From assembly GCF_001904745.1 (NCBI RefSeq), contig NZ_MRCD01000033.1, forward strand, positions 1-64,000: a DNA stretch of 64,000 nt. Direction: 5' to 3'. The first letter of the stretch is position 1; each line of letters begins with the position of its first letter. Position numbers and translations under genes: made by a program. Shown here one piece after another: positions 32,369-41,280 of the stretch. This DNA comes from Calothrix sp. HK-06. GTDB taxonomy: Bacteria; Cyanobacteriota; Cyanobacteriia; Cyanobacteriales; Nostocaceae. Under the pieces are notes generated by a model. That model was not told the origin of the DNA, did no database searches, and saw only the letters and a program-made list of their open reading frames with translations.

Positions 32369-35350
32369 TTAAGGTTTAGCTGGAACAATATGTACCCCAG
32401 ATTTAGAATAATGGATAATTCCTTTCGTTGTAGGAGTTTTTACACCAGTTTCTGGGTCAACATAATTACCAATTATTTCTCCAAAGTCAACACGTTCCCT
32501 AAAACCGGGTTGACCTTGTTTAACTGTACTATTCACTGGTTGACCTTTGCCCGCAAAATCATCTATTAATTGCTGGGGATTAGGATGAGTTAGTTCGCTT
32601 CGACCGTCAGTAAAGTTGTTATGTTCTGGTACATGCTTACCTTGTTTACCTTCGTCAATCTTTAATGGTAGCTTATTTTCGCTCTTATCATTTTCCGAAA
32701 TGGTGTTAGTCTCAGGGGTTTTCTGACTTTGTTCCTCAGATATAGCTTCTGGAGGGTTATTAATTTTATCAGTAGTTTTGCTAGCATTCATGTTGGGATT
32801 GTTTAGAGCTTCCTCTAAAATCATTCTCATGAGCTTTTGTTTTTCTTCTACAGAAAAATCAACAGTATTTTTATCAATAATCTGGTATGCAGTGGACATA
32901 TCATCATTAGCAGCAGTTGCACTTACTGCTTGTTTAGCAATCAATCTTAGTTTGAAATCAGAAACACTTGTTTTTGCTTGTTCTTCAGCAGCTTTACTAA
33001 CACCTGCCACTGCTAAACGACCGAGAAGGTCTTCTATCCGACCTTTATATTCACCTTTAATCCCACTAACTGCCTCATCAACGATTCCTCCTGAAACACC
33101 ACTCGTGGCGCCAAATAGGATTGAAGATTTACTTTTTAATGGGTCTTCCATACCTCCTGATGCAGCACCTTTAATAGCACTGGCGCCAGCAACCATGCCC
33201 AAATTTAATAAATAATATTCTACGCCTTTTCGCCACTGAGTATCGTTAAATACTTCCTTGAGTACATCAGGACTAACAACCCCTCGTAGTGCTTCTTGTG
33301 CTGCCTTTTTGGCTGCTCCTTCTCCAAGGGATTTAAGTATATCATCTAGTTTAGTCATAAACTGAGTTTTATCTGCTAAAAATCCTCCCAGTGCAGATGC
33401 TAGTGCTGCAACTACAGCATCAATTGCAATGTCTTCTCCACCGTAAGCATCTCCTTGCATACCGTATCTAAGAGCCATATTGGCGCCACCTGCCAAAGTT
33501 CCAGAGATAACTGCAACTAACCAGGGAGCAGCGGCGCCTTTTGTGCAAATAGTTGCCAATGCTGCAACTGCAATAGTCCCGGCAGTAGTGACGGCTTTGC
33601 CAACAGATTCCTTTGCATCTTTATAATTTGTTGCATCTGTTTCTTGATAACCAGCGATGCGTTTGACTTCTTCTTCTTTGTCTTTAAATTCAGGCTTAAG
33701 GTTGCCATTTTCATCAAACATCTTTTTCAGACGCTGAGTTTGATTCTCCAACATCTCGCCTTTTGAATGCATTCCAATAGCTTCTGAAGCATCCATCACT
33801 CCGCGCGAAAACCACGTTGAGCCATCTCCACGCTCAAATTCATAGCGCTCCATAGCTTGGTTATAGTACTCTTTAGAACTTTCTGGTTTTCCTTTGAGCA
33901 TTTGCCCAACTTCAAAAGCATCTCGACCGTCTAACTCACTTTTGAGTTCCGTATCTAGATTTTTACCAGTTTCTTTCGCATAAGCTTCCTTAATTGCTTT
34001 AATTTCCTCTTTACTTTTGTCTTTGAGAGTTTCTTTAATTAAATCTTCATCTGTTCCCAAACCATTCATAGCTAAATTTAAAGCAAAACTTGGGTCAAGT
34101 TCTCCTTTGTTTTTGTACTGCTGTGCTTGTTTAAGGTCATCATCACTCAACTCATCTTTAAGCATGGTATCAAAGCTACCTTTGCCATATTTGTCTTCAT
34201 AGGCTTTAACAATTGCTTCACGCTCTTGTTGGCTTTTACCCTTGAGTTGGTCGTATATCCCTTTTTCATCAGTACCTAAGCCATCTGCTGCTTCTTTGAT
34301 ACGAGCCGCTGCCGCTGCCGCTTTGTCTTCAGCTAGTAGAGCATCTGCTTGGTCTTTTTCAGCATCGGAGAAATCATCTTCAATATCTGCCGCAAGAGTC
34401 CGACCAGTTTTTTCTTGATAAGCTTTTTTAATCTTTTCAATTTCTTCGGGATTTTTGCCTTCTAAGTACTTATAAACTGCTTTTTCATCAGTTCCTAGCC
34501 CCTCTATTGCTTCAGCAATACGAGCAGCAGCAGCTTTTTCTTTATCACCTAAAAGAAGTGCTTCGGTTACTTCCTTATCTTCACCACCTAAATGGTCAAG
34601 AACATTATCTAATTTTGCTTTAATGGCTGGGTCTTTTTCCGCCATCTGTTTCATCCGTTTTAAGTCCTCTGGCGATAAAGCTGATAAAGTTTCCTCAATT
34701 TTGGCTTCATCATCATTAAAAAATCCAATGGAATTATTAAGTGCTTCTATCGCCCCTAGCGCTTTATCACCTGATAACTTAACTTGGGCTTCTTTCAAAT
34801 CATTCCCTGACATCTCAGAAGCTAAGTCGCTGTCTAGGTTACGTCCATAGTGGTCTGTATATACTTGTTTAATAGCAGCAATTTCTGCTGGTGTTTTGTT
34901 AGCAAGAACTTTTAAGATTGTATCTTCATCTGTACCCCAGCCATCTACCGCTTTGAATATGGCATCAGCATCAGCATTAATTTTGGCAAGGTCAAGCTGC
35001 TGGGTATGTTGTTGATCAACCGTCTGTTTTGGAGTATCAACATTCTGACATTGAAGTATCTGATTGTTAATGCTACTAATGGAAGGAGTTCGCTGAATTT
35101 GATATCCATCCGTCTGCTGAGTAGCGATACATTCAGCTTCTTGCTCATACTGGTCGCCTAATTGACTCACTGCTAGTCTTGATTGCGGACGTAGCGAAAT
35201 TTGACTAATGTCATGATTGGGTGTACTAGCAGTAGATGCTGTTTCTTTAACTGGAGGTAAGGAACTAATATCCTGTGTTGATTGCGCTAGATGAGGATGT
35301 GAGTAAATAGGTGGAGCTTTTTGGCGTTGAATTTTTTGACGTTCGCTCAT
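32369..35350 (-). CDS. CIS cargo candidate: annexin repeats + Ntox50-like nuclease toxin
   Basis: 993 aa. The N-terminal leader (MSERQKIQRQKA; ISLRPQSRLAVSQLGDQYEQ) is shared with the HET-C protein but is not followed by the DUF4157 peptidase core. Residues ~130-480 hold five annexin-type repeats, four with GWGTDE or GLGTDE and one degenerate (GFFNDDEA), each followed ~38 residues later by an acidic cap residue. Annexins bind acidic phospholipids through calcium. A helical, Ala/Gly-rich region (~570-850) follows. The last ~95 residues match polymorphic toxin type 50 (GKQGKHVPEHNNF, ERVDFGEIIGNYVD, GIIHYSKSGVHIVPAKP), a BECR-fold nuclease. A probable immunity gene follows after 16 bp. Confidence 0.82.
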   Translation of the reverse strand: MSERQKIQRQKAPPIYSHPHLAQSTQDISSLPPVKETASTASTPNHDISQISLRPQSRLAVSQLGDQYEQEAECIATQQTDGYQIQRTPSISSINNQILQCQNVDTPKQTVDQQHTQQLDLAKINADADAIFKAVDGWGTDEDTILKVLANKTPAEIAAIKQVYTDHYGRNLDSDLASEMSGNDLKEAQVKLSGDKALGAIEALNNSIGFFNDDEAKIEETLSALSPEDLKRMKQMAEKDPAIKAKLDNVLDHLGGEDKEVTEALLLGDKEKAAAARIAEAIEGLGTDEKAVYKYLEGKNPEEIEKIKKAYQEKTGRTLAADIEDDFSDAEKDQADALLAEDKAAAAAARIKEAADGLGTDEKGIYDQLKGKSQQEREAIVKAYEDKYGKGSFDTMLKDELSDDDLKQAQQYKNKGELDPSFALNLAMNGLGTDEDLIKETLKDKSKEEIKAIKEAYAKETGKNLDTELKSELDGRDAFEVGQMLKGKPESSKEYYNQAMERYEFERGDGSTWFSRGVMDASEAIGMHSKGEMLENQTQRLKKMFDENGNLKPEFKDKEEEVKRIAGYQETDATNYKDAKESVGKAVTTAGTIAVAALATICTKGAAAPWLVAVISGTLAGGANMALRYGMQGDAYGGEDIAIDAVVAALASALGGFLADKTQFMTKLDDILKSLGEGAAKKAAQEALRGVVSPDVLKEVFNDTQWRKGVEYYLLNLGMVAGASAIKGAASGGMEDPLKSKSSILFGATSGVSGGIVDEAVSGIKGEYKGRIEDLLGRLAVAGVSKAAEEQAKTSVSDFKLRLIAKQAVSATAANDDMSTAYQIIDKNTVDFSVEEKQKLMRMILEEALNNPNMNASKTTDKINNPPEAISEEQSQKTPETNTISENDKSENKLPLKIDEGKQGKHVPEHNNFTDGRSELTHPNPQQLIDDFAGKGQPVNSTVKQGQPGFRERVDFGEIIGNYVDPETGVKTPTTKGIIHYSKSGVHIVPAKP

Positions 35351-35450
35351 CTCATCCTTTCTCCAGTGTTAAAAAATCAACAAATATGTCAATAACGTCC
35401 CAATTTTTTATATTTAACAAATTTTACAACTTGTTAAGATAAACCATTTT

Positions 35451-35463
35451 CGACTAAAGTCTA
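35451..35463 (-). promoter_or_regulatory. TAGACTTTAGTCG motif upstream of the annexin toxin
   Basis: In gene direction this reads TAGACTTTAGTCG, 101 bp before the start codon. Closely related motifs are found before the HET-C gene, before the TpsA gene and in the divergent CIS promoter region. The core GACT-AGTC is symmetrical. Proposed common operator; no consensus regulator is known to me. Confidence 0.4.
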
Positions 35464-35593
35464 AACTTTTCCAATTTGGGTTTTACATTCGGACTTTATT
35501 ACCCTTAAAAAGCTGAATGTGCTGATTCAGCATTTGCCTTGTATGAGTTCTTAATTGTTTTAATAAATCGCATCAGTGCATAAGTGCTATAGA

Positions 35594-38557
35594 CTAATGA
35601 TTTCCCAGCTTTGCTTTGACTGCACTACCAATGCGGGCTGTTTTTAGCTGGGCTTTGAAGTAGCTTTGCCAATAGTCACAATCTGCAGGGTGAGCAAAAT
35701 ACCGCTCCATCACAGTGTCAACCTCGGCAAGTTGTTGTGCAGAGGGTGTGCCGCCAGCGTCCACTACATCCCAACAGGCGGCAACTTTTTGCCCAATAGC
35801 AGTTGTGGCTTGCTTTGCTAGTCCGGTTGCCAGAGGTGCGAGGTAGGTGGATATGTGGTTGTGTCCATGTTCATCATCACCATGAGCATGATCCTCATCT
35901 TTATGATCGTGGTCAAGTCCTTCATCCGGATTGTCAGCTTTACCATCTTTGACTGGATTCTTAATGTCGTCATGGTCTTTGGCAATTTCTGTATGGCTTG
36001 GTGGTGTATAACTCTTTGGTGCAATTCCCTCTATAGGATTGCCGTTTTCATCATATAAGTCACTGACACCTCCTAATTTGCCAGGTGTGCCTGTACCGGA
36101 CTCTTTCTTCTTTTTCTGAATGTTAGTTTCTTCACGGATTTTTGCGATCACCTTATTAATCTTGGCGACGATTTTGGTGACTGCTACATTCCAAGCTGCA
36201 CCTAGAGTGTCTTCCAGAAGTTTATTCACTTCCTCTTCTAGGCTTTCGATTGCAGCAGCAACCTTGTCACCAATTACCGGAATCTTTTTGGCAGCTGTCT
36301 TAATTAACTTCAAAGGGTTATTTTCGTAAGCCCACTGATATGCTGTTCGTAGGATATGGCTCTTACCCTCGAATGCCTTGGCAGCCGCTTCCAATTGCGT
36401 GTTAATATTGCGAATGCCCTCAGCCAAACTATCGGTTGTCCCCTTAATTTCACCTGCGGCAGTTTGGCCTGCTCCTTCCAATGCTTTCTTTTCGCTATCG
36501 AAATAGTCCTTATCACCGCCCAATTTCTCGTTGGCCTTATTGAGCAGATCCAACATCCCAGAACCAAAGGAAGCCCCTTTCTCGACTGCACTAGCACCCA
36601 GATCACCTGCTTTTTCAGCAATTGTGGCGGCAGTAGGTGCTAGGGCTGAGATGGTAGGAATTGCTTTAGTAATTAATGAACTGACCTTCTTTCCTAAAGC
36701 CGAGAAATCCGTTGGATTCGTATCATCCATTTCCATATAGTCGAGACAAGCCATGATCATTTCGCTAGGGCCTTTCTTCGATTTGTCAAAGGGATTCATT
36801 TCCTTAACCTTATCAGCCACTTCTTCCAGAACGCTGGCAGCCGTATCTGTGAGATTGAAGGAGCCTGTGGTCATCACTTCCCGCACTTCTTTGTTACCAC
36901 TCTTACTAATAGCATTGGGATTCACCAAGTTTTTTGTCTCAGGGCTACCATCGGGTTTATTAGCATGAATTTGCGTATTTAAAACCTGATCTTTACTCAG
37001 TGTTTCGATCTTTTTGTTGCCCTTACCATCGTCCTCAACAACAACTTCCAAGCCCCCTTCCCGGATCAAAATATTGATGCCAATTTCACAAAAATTGGAG
37101 TGAGCGTAAAAGTCTTGCATGGTGTGAATACCACTAGAGAATTCGCGTGGTCCCAGCCCATCTTCCTTTTTCCGTCCCAAATTGGCTGATTGACGCAGCT
37201 TACCAGTTAACCATTTCTTACTCGTGTTCATGTAGCGTGGGATGGCGCTTTCATCTACTTGGAAAGCTTTGGCATCCTGGGGATTCATAATCTTGCCTTT
37301 GGTGTCGGTCGCTGCATATCGGCGATCAACGTTGGCATAGCCTTTATCACTACCCATCTCGGTACCCTTGAGCTTGCTAGTTATACCAACATCGGGATTA
37401 GTCGGATTGGTAAAGTCATTTTGGGGATTTGCTTGATCAACCTGGTTGAAAACGTCGCTGCCACGCAAATCAGTGGGGTTATCAATGTGTTCAACAGGAT
37501 CGTATGTTCCAAATTCTGTGGGATTAAGTCCGCGCCCAAATTCTTTAATTGCCAGAATGTTGAGAATGGGCATGATCCCTTCTGCGGTGAGCAATGCAAC
37601 TGTTCCGGGGGTCAGAGCTTGAGACATATCCCGTTCCCAGTTACCCATGCGTCCCTTGCGGGCCTCGTCTGCATTCAACCCCATCGTATGAAGTGCCTCT
37701 TCCGTCATCCCAGCATGACCTGTGCCCCCCTTGTAATGCCCAACACCTTTGTCATCCTTGGTTATCTCAGTAGTACCCTGAGCAAATCGCATGATTTTTG
37801 TGGGTGCAGCTGTGATAGGCATCAGCTTGGGTTGGACTGTGCCCGTTTGCTGCACTACATGCGTTAACTCATGCGCTGTCAACTCATTATTTCCTGGTAA
37901 TTTCCCCGCTCCAAAGTAAATATCACTACCATAGGTAAAAGCTTGAGCATTCAAATCACGATTCATCTGAACTGCCGCACTATCAGTATGTACACGCACC
38001 TGACTAAAATCAACGCCAAAGCGCGGCTCCATAAACCCTCGAACTTCATCCCCTAAAGCACTACCAGTGCCGTTAGTTTCATTTAACTGACTTTCTAAAT
38101 TACTACTTGCCTGGAAGCTGCTATCTACTGTTTGTAGTCGTGATGGTTTCCTTTGCAATGATTCTTCTAATGCTCCTTCCAAATAAATTGGTTGAGAACT
38201 TTCAGGTAAACTCATACGCATCATCTGTTGGGCTACTTGGTCAGCTTCGTGTTCGTACAAATCTCCTGGTTTACTTACAGAAAGTCTCCCTTGAGGACGC
38301 AATGAAATTTTACTAATGTTGTGACCAACAGACTTTTCTAGAATTACTTCTGGCTCCATAAATTGCTCACTTGCTGACTGTGCCTCTTGAATTTTGGATG
38401 ATATTTCAGGCACAGCTTGAGGTGAAGCAGTATTTATTGGTGGACTGAGGCTGTTTGTTGGAGAAGCCAGGGTAGGACTGTTTGGTGAGGTAAGCGATAG
38501 ATTTGTAACAATCGATGTATCTGCTTTGTTACGCTGTATCTTAGTACGATCGCTCAT
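35594..38557 (-). CDS. CIS cargo candidate: DUF4157 + HET-C domain protein
   Basis: 987 aa. The leader MSDRTKIQRNKA and ISLRPQGRLSVSKPGDLYEH matches the annexin toxin. A DUF4157 metallopeptidase-like domain (~170-245) ends with zinc motif HELTH (AHELTHVVQQTG). A HET-C domain (~255-520) follows, with KGGTGHAGMTEEALHTMG, DPVEHIDN, and SSGIHTMQDFYAHSNFCEIG, whose spaced His/Asp residues fit the zinc-dependent phospholipase C/P1-nuclease-like fold. Fungal HET-C triggers cell death, and bacterial HET-C proteins are toxins. Helical regions and a His-rich patch (HDHKDEDHAHGDDEHGHNH, ~906-924) precede the C-terminus. The gene lacks GGCGCC and is more G+C-rich in places than the core CIS genes, which suggests transfer. 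Ribosome site GGAACGGGG. Confidence 0.85.
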   Translation of the reverse strand: MSDRTKIQRNKADTSIVTNLSLTSPNSPTLASPTNSLSPPINTASPQAVPEISSKIQEAQSASEQFMEPEVILEKSVGHNISKISLRPQGRLSVSKPGDLYEHEADQVAQQMMRMSLPESSQPIYLEGALEESLQRKPSRLQTVDSSFQASSNLESQLNETNGTGSALGDEVRGFMEPRFGVDFSQVRVHTDSAAVQMNRDLNAQAFTYGSDIYFGAGKLPGNNELTAHELTHVVQQTGTVQPKLMPITAAPTKIMRFAQGTTEITKDDKGVGHYKGGTGHAGMTEEALHTMGLNADEARKGRMGNWERDMSQALTPGTVALLTAEGIMPILNILAIKEFGRGLNPTEFGTYDPVEHIDNPTDLRGSDVFNQVDQANPQNDFTNPTNPDVGITSKLKGTEMGSDKGYANVDRRYAATDTKGKIMNPQDAKAFQVDESAIPRYMNTSKKWLTGKLRQSANLGRKKEDGLGPREFSSGIHTMQDFYAHSNFCEIGINILIREGGLEVVVEDDGKGNKKIETLSKDQVLNTQIHANKPDGSPETKNLVNPNAISKSGNKEVREVMTTGSFNLTDTAASVLEEVADKVKEMNPFDKSKKGPSEMIMACLDYMEMDDTNPTDFSALGKKVSSLITKAIPTISALAPTAATIAEKAGDLGASAVEKGASFGSGMLDLLNKANEKLGGDKDYFDSEKKALEGAGQTAAGEIKGTTDSLAEGIRNINTQLEAAAKAFEGKSHILRTAYQWAYENNPLKLIKTAAKKIPVIGDKVAAAIESLEEEVNKLLEDTLGAAWNVAVTKIVAKINKVIAKIREETNIQKKKKESGTGTPGKLGGVSDLYDENGNPIEGIAPKSYTPPSHTEIAKDHDDIKNPVKDGKADNPDEGLDHDHKDEDHAHGDDEHGHNHISTYLAPLATGLAKQATTAIGQKVAACWDVVDAGGTPSAQQLAEVDTVMERYFAHPADCDYWQSYFKAQLKTARIGSAVKAKLGNH

Positions 38558-38628
38558 TTACCCCGTTCCTTTTTTTGTTAGAGTCCCGCTTCTGTTAAGA
38601 ATTCTACAACTGGCTCAAGCACCCATAC

Positions 38629-38643
38629 CTCGACAAAAGTCTA
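38629..38643 (-). promoter_or_regulatory. TAGACTTTTGTCGAG motif upstream of the HET-C gene
   Basis: Exact complement-strand match of the 15 bases at 13958-13972, 72 bp before the start codon, preceded in gene direction by TTGGGCAAATTA. The remaining ~200 bp to the next gene (to 38853) shows no gene. Candidate shared control site of CIS structural and cargo genes. Confidence 0.4.
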
Positions 38644-38853
38644 TAATTTGCCCAAATGTGAATTTTGAATTATTAACCAATACATTTTCGTTAACAAATC
38701 GCTGCGAAAAGCCGCAATTGAGAATTTAGACGATTTACTCATATTTAATATTGGTATGACAGGTAGCTAAAAATGTGAGAGTATTATCAATTAAGAGCTT
38801 TAGATGGTCTATGTACAGAATGGGATGAAAGTGGACTATTAAAAATAGTGTGT

Positions 38854-39063
38854 TTATACAAGTATGGAATTATTGTTAGCAAAAAAGAATGGGCTGAAGA
38901 TGGCCTCCATAGTTTCTTGCGGTGCTGGAACGTCCCCAAACTCTACAGCTTCTTCTACAATTGCTTTAAGCTCCTCTAACAAGCTTCTACCTTGGCGCGT
39001 GGCACGGACTTGAAGCTTTTCAACCACAATTGGGTCTAGGTTTTCAAGAATAATCTGTGTCAT
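38854..39063 (-). CDS. FitA-like ribbon-helix-helix antitoxin, orphan
   Basis: 69 aa. TQIILENLDPIVVEKLQVRA and TRQGRSLLEELKAIVEEAVE fit the FitA/VapB-type antitoxin with an Arc-like DNA-binding strand. The expected PIN-domain toxin gene is missing downstream: 38558-38853 holds no ORF of that type. The last ~15 residues (SPFFFANNNSILV) look unlike the family, suggesting that a deletion removed the end and the toxin. Probably a relic. Confidence 0.65.
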   Translation of the reverse strand: MTQIILENLDPIVVEKLQVRATRQGRSLLEELKAIVEEAVEFGDVPAPQETMEAIFSPFFFANNNSILV

Positions 39064-39108
39064 TGATTCTTTTTGTTATGAAAATAACTCCATTACAAAT
39101 ACATTATC

Positions 39109-41160
39109 TCACATCCATCCGCCAACCTCCGCCTCCGTCAAAGCCTTCTCCAACTTTGCATACTCGCTTTGAGCCGCACGCAATAAATGTTTCATCTGCA
39201 CTGCTTCCCCAGCATCTGCTGCTAGAAACGCTGCATTCAAAGCAATGTTACGAATATTACCTCCTGCTACATTCAACCGCGCGAGTTGAGTAGCATCTAA
39301 ATCTTTTGTAGGAGTATCACTTGGAAAAATTCGGCGCCATATTTCCGCTCTTTGCACAGTATCAGGAAACGGAAACTGCACTACAAATCTTATTCTTCGC
39401 AGAAAAGCAGTATCAATTGAACTCTTTAAATTAGTAGTTAAAATTGCCAAGCCAGGGTAACATTCCATACGCTGCAATAAGTAGCTAACTTCAATATTGG
39501 CGTATCTATCTCGCGCGTCTTTCACCTCGCTTCTTTTACCAAACAAAGCATCAGCCTCATCAAATAGCAAAATTACTCCGCCTTGTTCGGCAGCATCAAA
39601 TACTTGTCGCAAATTTTTCTCTGTTTCACCAATATATTTACTGACTACCGACGATAAATCAATTCGATATAAATCCAACTGTAATGTATTTGCTAACACT
39701 TCCGCCGCTAAAGTTTTACCCGTACCACTGGCGCCTGCAAACAAAGCGCTAATTCCCAAACCACGCGCGCTTTTACCACCAAATCCCCATGTTTCGTATA
39801 CTTTACTTCGTTGCCGTACATGTGCTGCTACGTCAATTAAAATTTGTTTTTGTCCCTCTGGTAATACTAAATCTTCCCAACTGGCGCCTGGTTCAATACG
39901 TTGTGCTAACTCATCTAAACGTGGACGAGCTTGAACTCGACAGGCATCCCAAAGGATATTACCTAACTCCCTAACCCCCTTCTCTAACAGGGAAGAGGGA
40001 AAGTTCAAAGCCTCTCCGTCTGTGGGGGAGAGGTTTGGAGAGGGGTTCTGACTTAAATACTCAGTAGCTTCAGCACAAGCCGCGCGAATCGTTGCTGCAC
40101 TCAAGTTAAACTGATTTACTAGAGTTTTCACTTCTCCATTAAGTTGAGGCGCCAGTTCTGCAAGGGTTTCTTGCCAAACAGTTTTTTGCTCGTCAGAAGT
40201 TGGTTTGTGTACCTCAAAGCGTATTGCTGCACGTTGGGATACGCGCATTCCTTCCCGACTACTAACTATCAAAATTCCATTGATACGTTCGATGAAATGG
40301 CTAATAGCATTTACTCGTGCTGTATCGCTCATATCTATTTCATCACAGTCCAGCAACAGCGCACTTCCACTTAAAATAATTTCACGACTCCACAGCCTAA
40401 TTAAATTATCTAGTTCGTTAGGTATAGTCGGAACCACGCGCGCAGCCATAACGCTAGTATTCAAACCGAGAATTTGCGATACTTTTGAGGCAATAGTGCG
40501 TTTATTAGCAGGTTCGGCGCCGCATAATTGAATAATTGGTAATATATTAGTCTTTGAATGAGATAAAACTGCTGCGATTTTTTCAGCAAGCGCTTGTTGC
40601 GAAGGAACCAAATTCTCTACAAAATATAATGGCTCAATAATACCAACCAACCGTTCGTCCAAATACTGCGTACCCGTTAAGTAATGTAAAATTCTCTCGT
40701 CAATTCTTAATAGACTTAAAGTCAAAGCTTGTCCATCGCCAATTTGAATTAATCGCCAGCGACGTAAAGCTGAATTAGGTGTAATAGCATCCCAATGAGG
40801 ATTTTCTAAAGCGGCTAAAGCAAGGCTAAAGGTGGGGTAAGCTCGTTGTGTATCACCGTTAGCTGTAGCACATAACCTCACAAAATCACCACTAAATTCT
40901 ATTCCAGCACATAGCAGTAAGACATCTCGCTCAAACGTTGACAAGCCAAACATTTTGCATATCCGCTCTAAAGCTGATAATGATGGCATTGCGGCGCCTG
41001 CTTTTTGTAAAGTTTGTATCCGTACTTTTTGCTCGGCTTGTCGTTCGGGTAAATCTAGTTTAGCTATGTAATTTTCCAAGGCGCCACGCACTACTGCTAA
41101 AGCTGCTAATAAATATTCGTGGTTAGCATCGAACCAATTTTGATGAGTTGTAGAGTTCAT
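39109..41160 (-). CDS. CIS AAA+ ATPase (Pvc15-like)
   Basis: 683 aa with the ATG chosen at 41160 (MNSTTHQNWFD). The C-terminal AAA+ module has Walker A GASGTGKT (~475-482), Walker B ILLFDEADALFGKRSEVKD (~530), sensor and arginine-finger region (LKSSIDTAFLRRIRFVVQFP). The N-terminal half is the eCIS-specific domain. Such ATPases are conserved in eCIS and needed for assembly or cargo loading. Residues ~370-400 come from an in-frame palindromic repeat. The start was chosen because the second copy of the flanking direct repeat shows that this ATG once overlapped the stop of the DUF4255 gene (ATGA). An upstream ATG at 41205 is created by later inserted DNA. Confidence 0.92.
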   Translation of the reverse strand: MNSTTHQNWFDANHEYLLAALAVVRGALENYIAKLDLPERQAEQKVRIQTLQKAGAAMPSLSALERICKMFGLSTFERDVLLLCAGIEFSGDFVRLCATANGDTQRAYPTFSLALAALENPHWDAITPNSALRRWRLIQIGDGQALTLSLLRIDERILHYLTGTQYLDERLVGIIEPLYFVENLVPSQQALAEKIAAVLSHSKTNILPIIQLCGAEPANKRTIASKVSQILGLNTSVMAARVVPTIPNELDNLIRLWSREIILSGSALLLDCDEIDMSDTARVNAISHFIERINGILIVSSREGMRVSQRAAIRFEVHKPTSDEQKTVWQETLAELAPQLNGEVKTLVNQFNLSAATIRAACAEATEYLSQNPSPNLSPTDGEALNFPSSLLEKGVRELGNILWDACRVQARPRLDELAQRIEPGASWEDLVLPEGQKQILIDVAAHVRQRSKVYETWGFGGKSARGLGISALFAGASGTGKTLAAEVLANTLQLDLYRIDLSSVVSKYIGETEKNLRQVFDAAEQGGVILLFDEADALFGKRSEVKDARDRYANIEVSYLLQRMECYPGLAILTTNLKSSIDTAFLRRIRFVVQFPFPDTVQRAEIWRRIFPSDTPTKDLDATQLARLNVAGGNIRNIALNAAFLAADAGEAVQMKHLLRAAQSEYAKLEKALTEAEVGGWM
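39962..40051. repeat. Palindromic repeat inserted in frame in the ATPase gene
   Basis: C/G-rich repeat of the same general class as 20602-20697: CTAACTCCCTAACCCCCTTC at one side and GGAGAGGTTTGGAGAGGGGT at the other, with internal CCTCTCCGTCTGTGGGGGAG hairpin. It encodes a Pro/Ser-rich loop (NPSPNLSPTDGEALNFPSSL) between the eCIS-specific N-terminal half and the AAA+ core. The frame stays open. Exact borders are uncertain by a few bases. Confidence 0.65.
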
Positions 41161-41181
41161 GGAATTGTTACCTGTAGCGAA
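41146..41181. repeat. Direct repeat left of the inserted YefM/YoeB module
   Basis: 36 bases, of which the first 26 are identical to 41974-41999 and the remainder differ at three positions (33 of 36 overall). The plus strand contains AGAGTTCATGGAATTGTTAC. On the minus strand the repeat holds the fossil end of the DUF4255 gene (codons for SPQVTIP plus stop) directly before the ATPase ATG. It marks the duplicated junction produced by an insertion. Confidence 0.85.
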
Positions 41182-41280
41182 TCTCTCATAGAGCAAATCA
41201 GGCATAGTAAATTTTAGAGCTAATTAATCTTTGAGAGTTATCGACTTAAGTTGAAAATTACGCAGTCAGGCAGAATAGAA

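Noticed and set aside
32778-33215. 145-codon plus-strand frame
   Set aside because: Antisense shadow of the annexin toxin gene, with no family features.
37259-37867. 202-codon open frame on the plus strand
   Set aside because: It lies entirely opposite the HET-C gene, has no recognisable domain or ribosome site, and its composition follows the antisense of a well-supported gene.
38547-38556. HIP1-like site ACGATCGCT
   Set aside because: It does not match GCGATCGC; a lone near match carries no weight.
39497-39934. 145-codon plus-strand frame inside the ATPase gene
   Set aside because: Antisense shadow over the Walker motifs of a clear AAA+ gene.
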